A stretch of DNA of 41,487 nt from positions 1 through 41,487 of the forward strand of contig QANT01005596.1 in the NCBI GenBank assembly GCA_003254885.1, written 5' to 3'. This document shows positions 26,585 through 37,228 of this stretch, piece after piece (position 1 is the first letter of the stretch; every line of letters begins with the position of its first letter). The notes beneath the pieces were generated by a model. The model was not told the origin of the DNA, searched no databases, and was given only the letters and a program-made list of their open reading frames with translations. The translations under genes were made by a program, and so were the position numbers. The stretch is from Purshia tridentata (Eukaryota; Streptophyta; Magnoliopsida; Rosales; Rosaceae).

Positions 26585-27197
26585 ATCATACATGCGTTAC
26601 GCATCATACATGCATTACGTGAATGACAATTATAAACTATTGATTCACATTAAATTCACAATGTATAACGTGTGTGACAATTATAATCTATTTGTTGATG
26701 TACTACTCACGTACAATAATAATGTTCTTAAGGGGTATTTATTGATGTAAAACTCATACTACGTAATGTTCATAAAGGGTATAAACTATTTATTGATGTG
26801 ATTCATGTGCATTTACAGCCTAATGATAAACAAACTCACTTAAAAAATTGCAATGATAAATAAGTTCACTTTGTACAAATAAAGCTCAAGTAATGTTCCT
26901 TTTTTTTTTTTTTTGTGTGTTTTGCATTGAATGCTCGGTAGGTTTTTTTTCTATTAAATAAAAAAATTATCATTGTCGCACAATGCTAGATTGCCACTGT
27001 CAAACGTTATAATATTGAGTACTTTTTTCAGTTCAAATTAATTTTTGCCGGTGTCTAAAACTCACAATGTAACCAGCTCATTCAAAACTTCTTCAACCTC
27101 AGCCGTTAGGAAAGTAATATATAATTATTCGAAGTACAATACAACAACCCAAACTTGGTTTCGTCCCAAAAAAAAAAAAAAAAAAACCAAAATGGTG

Positions 27198-27198
27198 N
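27198..27198. other. Ambiguous base at a probable assembly join
   Basis: The N lies between two near-identical stretches, A-run then CCAAAATGGTG on the left and A-run then CCCAAAATGGTG on the right. This suggests that overlapping contig ends were joined with a one-base gap. Confidence 0.7.
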
Positions 27199-27643
27199 AA
27201 AAAAAAAAAAGCCCAAAATGGTGAACATCAATTTTAGAGGGAGAGAAAAGAGAGAATCTATATCTATATGTCATTCAATCTTATCTTTGACCAATGTAGC
27301 GCACATGTTTAGGTGTGACCGAAAAGGACTAAAAGGGGGTGGGTAAACAAGTAATTGCCTAATTGGTGATGCGACATTTGCCCAATTAGTAGTGCTAATA
27401 CGATTCAAGTTCCTGATTAGATTAGATTAGATGAGACGAGACCAAATCTCAAGTACCCAGTACACCTGTCACTAGTTGGCCAAATAGGATTGATAAGCCC
27501 TGATGACATATGGGCCTAAGCGTATTGAGAATATTCTAAGCCCATTAGAAAGAAAAGTTCGTAGGATACGGCCCATCTAGCCGGTATGGCGTGAGAGAGA
27601 AAGGAAGAGAAGCAATGAAACAGAGAGCAGTTGAGGAAGAAAG

Positions 27644-29115
27644 ATGATAATGGGGAAGATGGGTAGGCGGTGGACATTAGGAGTGGCGGTGGGGATAGGC
27701 GGAATAGTGTGGCAATTGAGCAAACACTATGGGTGGGACAAAGACGCGGTGGTCAAGGTGTTTGTGGAATTGTCCGATCGCTTGGGGGTGTGGGCCATCC
27801 CATTCTTCGTCGGATTACACACCCTCTCTCTCGCTCTCTGCTTGCCCTCCGCCGTCTTGTTCGAGGCCTCCGCTTCTCTGCTCTTCGGCTTCTTCCCCGC
27901 GGTGCTCTGCGTCTTCTCGGCCAAGCTTCTGGGGGCTTCTCTCTCATTCTGGATCGGCAGGTATCAATTCACTACTTGGCCTTTTGAGAATTGATTTGGG
28001 TGTTACATTGTTTCATTTGAATGTATGTAATCTCAGTGTTAGCCTTGGTATTACACGGACATAGGGATCATTTTACCCACTTCTGCGAAAGAAAGTTATG
28101 CTTTTTATTTCTCTAATAGGTCAAAGTTGGAATTCTTAATGAAAAATTACTAAGGAATCAACCCACCACAAAAAAGCTTAATACCCTTAATTACAACATA
28201 AGAAAGGATTTAGTATGAAATGAATGATTTTGTTAGCTTGTTTGTTGAGTCATTCACTACATCCATGAAGAGGAGTGGTTTGTTTTTTAGTGAAGGCCTG
28301 TTTCTCTTTAAATACTCATTTGGTTGAGGGCCTCTGCTGCTCTGCATAAATCTTGAGCTAAACACACTTGAAAATTAACTTACGTGCAATGAGAAATGCA
28401 TGGTAATACCATGAATGACCTAGTATCAAATACCATTCATAGTATCACCAAAATGACAGGAGGTACACTGAACTGCGAGCAGCATTACTTGGAGCGCCTC
28501 TCATTCTTCTTATGAGAACTGCCCACATCAACTCCAATTGCCCCTGGGCCAATTTGTTTTCTTTAATGCTCTGTTGATTAGGCTGCATTTTGTGTATTCG
28601 ATCAACCATTGCTTTAGGAACTGATTCGATGTTGTGGAATTTTCAGGTTAATATTCAAGAGTTCAAGTTCAGCAATGGAGCGGGTCCAGAGGAACAAGTA
28701 CTTCCTTGTACTCTCCAGAGGAGTTGAGCGAGATGGTTGGAAATTTGTCCTTCTTGCCCGCTTCTCACCTATGCCCTCCTATGTTATAAATTACGCCCTT
28801 GCTGCAACAAGAGTTCGGTTTGTGGTGGATTTTCTGCTGCCAACAGTTATCGGATGCCTGCCAATGATTTTGCAAAACACATCCATTGGCAGCCTGGCTG
28901 GTGCTGCTGTTTCTTCAGCATCTGGCTCTGAGAAATCTAAAGTTTGGTCATACCTTTTTCCTATTCTAGGAATTACATCAAGCATTCTTATTTCCTTGAG
29001 AATTAAGAAGTACTCTTCTGAAAAATTAGTGACCGACTCCTCTCCCAGTGATCATACTCGTGACACGAATAACATCCTTGACTCTAATAACAAGGACCTG
29101 AAAAATGGTCAATAA
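27644..29115 (+). CDS. VTT-domain membrane protein (TVP38/TMEM64, DedA-like)
   Basis: Two exons (27644-27960 and 28647-29115) join in frame at an Arg codon to give 261 residues. The sequence is multi-pass and has the SNARE-associated/VTT (DedA superfamily) pattern: LPSAVLFEASASLLFGF and GASLSFWIGR in the first half, then LLARFSPMPSYVINYALAATRVRFVVDFLLPTVIGCLPM. The F/L-LARFSPMPSxxxNY block, with Arg and Pro, is the family hallmark of a re-entrant loop. Related proteins act as lipid scramblases or in membrane traffic in ER, Golgi or chloroplast. Which applies here cannot be told. In-frame ATGs at 27650 and 27659 are alternative starts; the N-terminus MGRRWTLGVAVGIGGIVW is hydrophobic in any case. 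The hydrophilic Ser/Asp/Asn tail is probably cytosolic. Confidence 0.9.
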
Positions 29116-31181
29116 TAGATAATGTAAAACACAAAGAGATTCTATCTTCTCTCATGATCAATGTTTTGTTGTAGGTTTTTTTTTGGGTAAAGAAACACAG
29201 AGAATTTCCCTGTAGTTGTTATCTATAATCTGTGTTGTTGGATGATGTGCTATGTTATTGTTTCCAATTAGGTCTTTCTTTTCTTTGCTTACCCTAATCA
29301 CATTGTGGAGTGTCTTTACAGCTAACCAAAGGTGTTTTTAAGAAGCTGGCTGCAATAGCAAGAGTGTTGAACTGTTCAGTATTTGTCATGAATCAAACTC
29401 TTTCTATGTATTACATTATCGCTTTGTATTATGTGACATGACAAGGACCACTTTTGATAACTTGTTTTTTGGACTTGCTAATTCCATACCATACGTGTTC
29501 GGTGTCAATGGCGTTGATGGGAATGAACAAGGTATGTTGCTAATGAAAAATGAAACCGTCTATTTAAAAAGAATAAGGAATTTGTTGTTTGCACGATGTG
29601 CATTGATCATTGTTTTCTTGGCCAGAATGTGAATTGATAATTGTTGTCGCTCCGGTCTTGTGACGCTGCTGCTGTTGATGGAAATGATGATGTGAGTTGA
29701 ATTTTAAGGTTGGGTCAGGTTCTAAGTAACCTCATGATTGGTATATGACCTATATAAAGATATTGATTACAACTGTTAATAAAAAATGTTCTGTTTTACT
29801 TTTAACATTAAACACCACAAAATTCCAACACAGATTTCGTTCTAGATTCTCTTGTTGGGTCTAAGTGCAAAATGTGCAATTGAATACCTTAGCTTCTGTA
29901 ATTTGAAATATTCATATCATGTGATTCATGTCGGAGACTTGAGCTCCTAGAAATATTACCAACCAACCACACGTTGAAATACACAAAATCTCAGCTTGCA
30001 AATTCAAAATATGGTATTTCAAACAAAATCTTTCTGTGTTGCACCAAATTGACTCCCTGGCTATCAAGTTGTGGCAATTTTACGGCCCCTTGTGTCAACA
30101 CAGTCAACTTCCCACCAAAGGCAATATTGAATACACCAATAGTGCCTTTACCATGATAGTCACCCACTAGCACTTTAATCCATCATTTTCATATCGTGGT
30201 CCTAAGTTTGTTCCTTTTAGAGATATTCATGGAACAGATGACAAAGTAATTAAGGATAATCTTTATACACATCTAATAATAAATTAATAATTGAGAACCT
30301 ACAATTTATTAAGTTTTTATTAATGATAACGATCTATTATATATTCAGTGTTGTATAGGTGGTTGTCCCACTGTTTTCATTATTCAAGGATGACTCATAT
30401 ACATATACTCATAAAATGTCAATCAGAAGAGGGATAGAAAAAAACAAAAAAAAACGCATAATGAATTGATTGACCATGGAATAGAAAAGTATTTGTTCAA
30501 CTTCGACAGATCAGCAGAAATCTCAGAAACCAAAGTCTATTATGTAAAATTTGTGTATGATCTCAATGAACATTAAAGGCTTTATCATAATAAGAAAACT
30601 GAAACAACATGCCATTTTCTGCCTTTGTGTCTGATTTAGTGCGAATTATTTTACTTGCCATTGAAACTCTCTGTTATCCAAATCACCAGACCAAAGTATA
30701 ATATCATTAATACTGCTGCATCAGTAACAAATACAATAATGATCTTCTAGAAGAATATAATGGCATCAAACACTTGTATTTTAAAGAATGATATCCAATA
30801 AAGAATACAGTAAACTGTGGGCAAAACTAATATATCCAAGAGAGAAAAAAGAAAAAAGAATATTCGTATATGCACTTGGGTGGGCTGCTGGTTGGTGTGG
30901 TGATGTTCCACAGCTGACATACTTTATCTGTATCGATTATTGGTGACTTGTTGATCTCTCTCACCACTTTCCTCAAAGATGGTACTTGCAGTAGGTAGGT
31001 ATTATTGCACTTGTACCCACCACAAGTGGTCTCAGAGATGGTCCTTTATTTCCCACTCTGATTCTCTCTATCTGTTATGTAAACCAAAACTCATTGATCC
31101 ATACACACATTACATACATATGCATTAGGTCAGCTAGGGGTCATGTACAGGCTCTTCTTCTCCTTGTTTGATTACAACTAA
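29116..31181. other. Intergenic region between convergent genes
   Basis: This stretch includes the 3' UTR of the VTT gene and, at its right end, the 3' UTR of the RBOH gene. A minus-strand open stretch around 29991-30173 reads somewhat like protein but matches no family that I recognise and is broken on both sides. No RNA gene or mobile element was identified. Confidence 0.45.
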
Positions 31182-34100
31182 CTAAAAGTTCTCTTTATGA
31201 AATTCGAACTTGGTGGAGGTCTTGTGGGAGAAATCCAAAGCCAGTTGCCTCAGCTCCTTTGTGAGTGCTGGTGCCCCACAGTAAAATACGCCTGCATATA
31301 TTAATGATGTCAATAATAACAATTAATGACATAAGCTGATTATCAAAAAGTAATGAGAATGTGGTAGGCAAAAGGTGGTTTGCAACTCACCCACTCTGCT
31401 ATCAGGATGGTGGAGAGCAATCTTCTTGTAGACTTGGCGCCAGTTGGGTTTGGCAAAGTGGGATTTCACCCGGGTCCCAGAAACCACATCCACACCATTC
31501 TTGGCATGGTGAAGAGACTGAAGCATGGCTATGAGTGCTGACCTGGCATCTCCTTCCTCATACACACTGGTACAATAATTGTGCAGCTCTATCACACCCT
31601 TCTCATCCATCTCTGCCACCTCATTCAATATCCCTTTGAACCATTCAAACGACCCTTGTTCCCTTGTGACCCAGTAATAGTAGGCTTTCCTTGTCTTGAA
31701 CCCTTTGTTGCTCTTGTTCTTCCCACTACTACTATTGTTGTTATTATGACCCGGTGTTGATGAGTTTGGTGTAGACCTGCCACTTTCTAAAGCAGCCTCT
31801 GGTACAGAATCGTCTTCTTCTTTGCTCTTCATTTTCATGTTGTTGATAATGTCCTTCACAATGCTCACCATGGGAGTGGCCCCGATCCCAAGCCCCACCA
31901 GCAACACCACATCGTATTTCTTGTAGTCTTGTGCTGGAGCTCCATAAGGACCGTCTATTAAAATCTTCGGAAAGCTGTTCGATCACCACCAATTAACAAA
32001 TTAATTAATCCACATTATTCATTGCATGTTAGCTACCTAATTAATTACATGGGATCAATTGTTTCTATCTAATTAATTAAGAAATTACCTAGGATTGTTT
32101 CCTCCTTGCATGTCAGCTCTGAGTAGCCCACTCTTCCCAGCTTGTGAAGGCTGACAGACCTAATAAACCAATACAAAGTACAAACAACTAATGGTGAGAT
32201 CATGTCCAAGTTTTGAAGGATTTGAGAAGGAAGTTTTAAAATTGAACAAGTTGTAATTAAGAATTGTATCAAACCTCGGAGAAAACAGTTTTGAGCTGCC
32301 GCGTCCAATCACCTAGTGTTCGAATGTGGACACTTAGGTAGTCATCTCCTGGTGCTGAGGTAATAGAAAATGGGTGCCTGCAGTTTGTACCCACAATTAT
32401 TAATTAGTTTATTTAGGATAATTAGAGTGGTTCAATGCTGTGTTTTTGCCACAACTAAACGATAGTGTATATGTATGTACGTACCATTCAAAGGGAGAAA
32501 CGGCAGCGCAGTTGACAAACATGTACTGCCCGCTCTTGTATTTGAAGCCCTGTGGCTTTGACATGTGCAGCGCAAGAACATTTCCCGGATACACAGCAAC
32601 CTTCAATGTTTATAACAATGTGTAAATAGCTAAGAAATTGATGAGACAAATGGTGCTAGCTAGTAGTGCTTTTTATTAAGACTGAGAAAAAGAGGCAAAA
32701 AGTGAATTACGTACCTTGAGAATCTTGACAGGCTTAATGCTGGACCTAAAGAATCTAATCAACCTTTCACAAGCATAAAGAACAACAGGAACTGCCAAAT
32801 ACATCCATGTCTGCCACCACACAAAAGTAAAGCAATGACTGTCAAAATGGCACTTAACAAAAGGGAATGAAGAAATTTAATTTGAGGGAATTGGAACTGA
32901 CCGTTTTCTGATACCATGTCTTGGTGAGGTAGAGGTAAATGCTATGGACTATGAGGAGAGCGTAGACAATGACAAACAGGTGGTGGGAGTACCAGAAGGC
33001 ATTGAAACCTGTGAGCTTCTTAAGGGGCTTTGGCAGGTTGAGCTTGTTTCGCCTAAACCAAGGAGTGGCTAGCGTAAATGCTATGGTCATCAACACCACA
33101 ATCCCAATCCCTGTCAACCCTTCAACACCCTTCACAAACCACCAGTAGTTCGGGGGCTGTTCTTCACCAAAGTAATGTTTCAAGGGCTCGTACTCATCTT
33201 CGCTTGCACGAAGAATCCGCGGGAAGTCACATGTTAAATGTGCCCCGGCGTGTATACCAACCCCAACAGCTATTCCAACTGCAATCACCTGCAAGTTGGG
33301 AACCAAATTTTAGACCTTGGAGACCACACATGTGGAAATCTCATACGGACCAACATTAGTACTAATAATGACAATTAATTACCTTGTGAAAATTTAAATT
33401 ATCATCGAAAGGGACAACGACACCCAATTTGGTCTTGTTTCTAAGCCAAGTAATGGTGTTTCGACAGACGGGTAGTAAAATCAGCGCCATGTTGAACTTG
33501 AGGGTCTCTGCTCCTCCTTTGGCAATGCAAACACAGTAGCCCATCACTTCAAATGCCTCTTCTTTATTCCGGTACTGCATAAACTTGTAGACAAACAGAG
33601 CCGAAACTATTCCAAGCCATAGCATCATGACCCAGACTCTCTGCCAGTTATCCAACAAGAAGTACTTGGTCTTTTGGTACCATCTATTCAGTGGGTTGTT
33701 CTCCTGTGTTGGCTTCAGCTTCTGGCTCAATAGCTGACTAAGAACTCGGCTTTCGCTTACGCTCACAGATTGGGTGCTCACTGGAGCTTGCAGCAACAGA
33801 GTTTCCAAGTTTTCAACCTGTACATTAATTTGGTAAAAAAATTTTAATTTATAGAGAAAATTGGAGAAATAATTAAGACTCGTGCATTAATTAATTAATG
33901 CCATTCTTAATTTCGTACCATGATGTATCCAACACTATCTGGGTCTAGTTCTTCCATAATCAAGGCTGCATATTCCTTGGATTGTTTCTGAATGTTTGAC
34001 AGTTTGTTTGCTGAAGCACTCAGGCCTATAATCTGCAATATAATTGCTTCATACAATTAATTGAAACTTGAAAGTAGAATTAATTTACATTGATGCATAA

Positions 34101-35372
34101 TTGGTTGGTTAAAAAAATTAATTTAAAATATATACGTGGCCGGCTAGTGTATGTAACCAGTTATCAAAAGTTGTCATTTCCACCTACCTCTCTGACTTCT
34201 TCTTCAGTGATTCTTCCATCGGCGTCTCTATCCACCCTGCATTATAATTATAATTTCAACATGAATTTATTGAATGAAAAAAAGTAATAATTAAGAATTA
34301 ATGTATAAGAAAATTACTTAGAAAAAAAGATAAAAATATTATAATAAATGAGAAGTATTTTACATACATGTCAAAGAAAGTTTGGAGTCTGGAGTCGAAG
34401 CTTTCGTCCGAAATCTGCTCCCAGAACTCTCTGAGCTGTGCCTTGTTGACGGAATCACCACTTATGTTACGTCTCCGAGCAAGCGCGCGGAAAAGCTCTC
34501 CGGCGAACTCCTTAGACTCCTTGTTCATTCCTTCACGTACGTTCAAATTAAATTTAAGTAATAAAATAATTAATTTGGTTTAGCCTTGGAGTAGGAAAAT
34601 AAAAAAAAATCCATTAATTAATCATAATGATCAAACACGTAATTGAGTAGTACGTTGTAGTACCTATGCATTCGCCAAAGAGAGAAGACGGAAGCAGGCC
34701 GTTGGAATTGGCGGTGAGTTCGTCGAAGCGCTTGTCGACGGAAGCCCAGCCGGCGGCGGCGGAGGCGGTCTTGGCGGTGATGAACTTGAGGCTTTTCAAG
34801 GCGTGTGCGGTGGCGGACTTGGTGCGATCGAATCGTCTTGCGGAGGCGGAGGTTGTCGGTCCCTTGGAGAAAGAAGCCAAACGCTTGAGCTCCTGAGAGA
34901 CCTGGCGGATCTGCGAAGACGTGTTGCGAAGAAGGGAGGAGCGAAACGACGACGATTTCTTGCCTTCGAGAGTTTTCTTAGCCAGCAACGCCAGCTCCGG
35001 GTCTTCGTGGAGATTGCCTCCGCCTCCTCCGGCAGCCTGAACACTGTGGACAGCCACGGTGTCGTCGCGGATGTCGAGCGTGATCTCCACGTAGGCATCG
35101 TCGTGGTTGTCATCGTCGTCGTGATCAGTACTAGTGCTGTAATTACTATTGGAGTCCATGGCCGACTTGTCGAACTTGCCGCTCTTAATCCTCCGCCAAG
35201 CTCTGGAGGATGAGCTTAGCGAGTAGTTGATGTTGTTGTTGTGAGGTGTGCCGAGAGGACCGCTGAAGGCTTTTCTCTGATTGCCGGTTCCCGCCATGCT
35301 CTCCCGATCTGTGTCCGAGTTGTTTTCTGAGAAAGTCCCTATTCCTTCCTCGTGATCTTGGTGACTTCCCAT
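31182..35372 (-). CDS. RBOHD: Respiratory burst oxidase homolog (RBOHD-type NADPH oxidase)
   Basis: This plasma-membrane enzyme moves electrons from cytosolic NADPH through FAD and two haems to O2, making apoplastic superoxide in defence and stress signalling. Twelve exons, written high to low: 35372-34664, 34530-34368, 34236-34188, 34032-33919, 33817-33383, 33288-32902, 32810-32715, 32600-32485, 32377-32275, 32159-32089, 31974-31391 and 31291-31182. They give 978 residues. Two EF-hand regions lie at about 270-345. Haem-ligand histidines occur in [10 protein letters not shown] (503, 507) and in [17 protein letters not shown]. The FAD motif [24 protein letters not shown] begins at 691, the NADPH site GLGIGATPM at 775-783, and the usual end is FHKENF. 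The RBOHD type is inferred from the N-terminus ([34 protein letters not shown]). Kinase-target serines of AtRBOHD appear conserved: Ser37, Ser368 and Ser372. A Ser/Asn-rich linker splits the NADPH domain, as in relatives. Confidence 0.95.
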
Positions 35373-35533
35373 TTTTGCTTCCCAATTATATTAAAGATTC
35401 AATTTGATGAACAAACAAGCATATGAAAGAGATTCGGCGCAGCAAAAATGAATGGCTTGGAATTGAATAAAAATAAATAAAGAAAATGTTGAGGGATTTG
35501 AGTTTGTTTGAATTTTGAAATTGGAGGGGTGTG

Positions 35534-35541
35534 TATATATA
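35534..35541 (-). promoter_or_regulatory. TATA box of the RBOHD-type gene
   Basis: The minus strand reads CTTATATATACAC about 162 bases upstream of the ATG at 35372. The position would give a 5' UTR of roughly 130 bases. Confidence 0.5.
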
Positions 35542-35642
35542 AGAGAAGGTAAGGTAGGTAGCAATAGCAATAATATTAGGCATGCAGCTAGAGTAATGGA
35601 TAAATGTGGTACTGTTAGAAACACGACTTTGATTTTCAGAAA

Positions 35643-35648
35643 AGTCAA
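35643..35648 (-). promoter_or_regulatory. W-box (TTGACT) upstream of the RBOHD-type gene
   Basis: The minus strand reads TTGACT, matching the WRKY-factor W-box TTGAC(C/T), about 270 bases upstream of the start codon and 100 bases beyond the TATA box. Whether it is bound is not shown by the sequence. Confidence 0.4.
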
Positions 35649-35743
35649 AGAGTATGAGAGAAAATTTTGAAAAGTAAGCGATGAATTACGGGACACTCGG
35701 CGGGGTTTGCTGTACCCCTCAGTCTCTGTCTCTGTCTCTCTCC

Positions 35744-35770
35744 CACAACACACACACACACACTCACACA
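35744..35770. repeat. (CA)n microsatellite upstream of the RBOHD-type gene
   Basis: A CA-dinucleotide tract follows directly on a (CTCTGT)-like tract starting near 35722. Both are likely to vary in length between individuals. Confidence 0.8.
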
Positions 35771-35888
35771 AAGACTGCCAACATTCATATATAATATTAT
35801 ATACAGTTGGAGACGCGAAATTAGAAAGTTGTAGCAAAAACTCAGTAAAAAAGAGAAAGTTGAAGGAAACTGGAAAGCATGCAATGCC

Positions 35889-35894
35889 GGTCAA
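35889..35894 (-). promoter_or_regulatory. W-box (TTGACC) upstream of the RBOHD-type gene
   Basis: The minus strand reads TTGACC, a full W-box core, about 517 bases upstream of the start codon. With the TTGACT at 35643 it gives a pair of sites suited to WRKY control of a defence gene. Confidence 0.4.
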
Positions 35895-36860
35895 CTGCTT
35901 CCTTCGACACAAAAAGGCTAGAATTACTGTTTTTCCATTTTCCATTTACCTATCTGCCTCAAAATTAAGACAATAGTTAAATTAATTAATGGGTTTTGAA
36001 CAATATATCAAAGACAAGTTTATTAATCTAGGAAGATTAGGATGGAAATTAATAAGTAGTACTCAAAAAAGAAAAGGGAAAGTAGAGTTTTAGTTTTAGA
36101 TATTTTTGTCAAGGTTTTGTGGAGATAATGTTGACGTTTAGTAGTTTATCATCAATTCGCTGTTACTTGATTATTTTATATAAAAAGTGGTAGCTCATGG
36201 AGGCCTGGGCGGTGAATCGGTGAGAGTCCAAACAAAAACATATTAGTAAGTGAGTGGATTATGGAGAGTGACATACGAGTAGCTGTAATATTCATTCTAC
36301 GTCTATATATACGTATGCATACCGTGTGCATCTATTATTCATCATCAGGATGCTTTCTTACACGTTTTTATTACCTCTTATATGTATGGAAAGTGCTAGG
36401 GTGTAGTTAGGGTGTATCAAAAATTATGCTTCAATTGTATCTCAATAATATAGATTTTTATATCAATTAAAGTAGTGAAATTTGTAAATAAATATCATAA
36501 TTATTTGCTACATAAATTTTTAAAGACTTATCTACCTTTTTTGAAAGCAAAAACACACGACTTTATAACAGAGAAAAAGGGTTTAACAATTTCATATGAG
36601 GTTCTTCAGAAAACGCTTGCTTCAATGTCTGATAGTAGTGGTTGTAGCAGGCCCAACCTGCGCAAGTTCAAAGGCTAAGCTAGCTAGCAGGGACTATTGC
36701 TTTGTGGTTGGGTCAGAGAAAAGCATAATCAATTTTCTTGACACACATAAATGTTGTTCTTTTGGTTTAGTTGGGTAGTTGTTTGACTGGTTCGTTGACT
36801 GCTAAGATGATTTTTATTTCATTATTATCGAAGTAGTTTTATTGTGATTCTATGATTAAA

Positions 36861-36964
36861 CTCAGAGAAAATATTTCTCTTAATGTTCCAAGTCTTGCTG
36901 CATTCACTAATGAGGAACCTTCATCAACTTTTTCTTTCTCCCGGGGCAAACTTGTTCATCTAGT
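36861..36964. repeat. 104-bp exact direct repeat, copy 1 (ends at an N)
   Basis: This copy is identical to 37125-37228 over 104 bases and stops exactly at the N at 36965. That position is a strong sign of a contig end joined to another contig that contains the same sequence. A real duplication cannot be excluded. Confidence 0.9.
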
Positions 36965-37124
36965 NAAAATAACCAAATTCACTATACCACACTTGTTAAT
37001 CTTAACAAATTGTGTCGAATTTGACCTAAACCCCCAAAACATGACTTGTTTACCAGGAAGTTTAAGACACAACATGCTGTGGGCAATTGTACTTTGTAGG
37101 TTTGTGTCTGGAGGCTGCTGTTTT

Positions 37125-37228
37125 CTCAGAGAAAATATTTCTCTTAATGTTCCAAGTCTTGCTGCATTCACTAATGAGGAACCTTCATCAACTTTTTCTT
37201 TCTCCCGGGGCAAACTTGTTCATCTAGT
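37125..37228. repeat. 104-bp exact direct repeat, copy 2
   Basis: This copy matches 36861-36964 exactly and continues into unique sequence on both sides. It begins CTCAGAGAAAATATTTCTC and includes a CCCGGGG motif near its end. Confidence 0.9.

Larger units (their letters stand above)
24519..27643. other. Intergenic region between two divergent genes
   Basis: The first part holds the 5' region of the DUF4228 gene with its TATA box (24729-24736). Beyond that is AT-rich DNA with an (AT)n tract at 25177-25194, three copies of TGCATAC at 25327-25347, imperfect repeats at 26528-26800, poly-A runs and an N at 27198. From about 27410 there is a short GATTA repeat, then the GC-richer promoter of the VTT gene with GGCCCA motifs near 27570. 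No protein gene was recognised. Confidence 0.5.
35373..36474. other. Promoter and upstream region of the RBOHD-type gene
   Basis: The stretch holds a TATA box (35534-35541, minus strand), CT- and CA-rich microsatellites (about 35721-35772) and two W-box matches (listed separately). Open frames on either strand here are low complexity and were rejected as coding. Confidence 0.5.

Noticed and set aside
29991..30173. Minus-strand 60-codon stretch with protein-like composition (GTIGVFNIAFGGKLTVLTQG)
   Set aside because: It could be a relic of a gene, but stops bound it on both sides and I cannot match it to a family, so I do not call a pseudogene.
35391..35945. 184-codon minus-strand open frame upstream of the RBOHD-type start
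   Set aside because: It covers the promoter, TATA box and CA/CT microsatellites. The translation is driven by those simple repeats (CVCVCCG, ETETETEG) and resembles no known protein.
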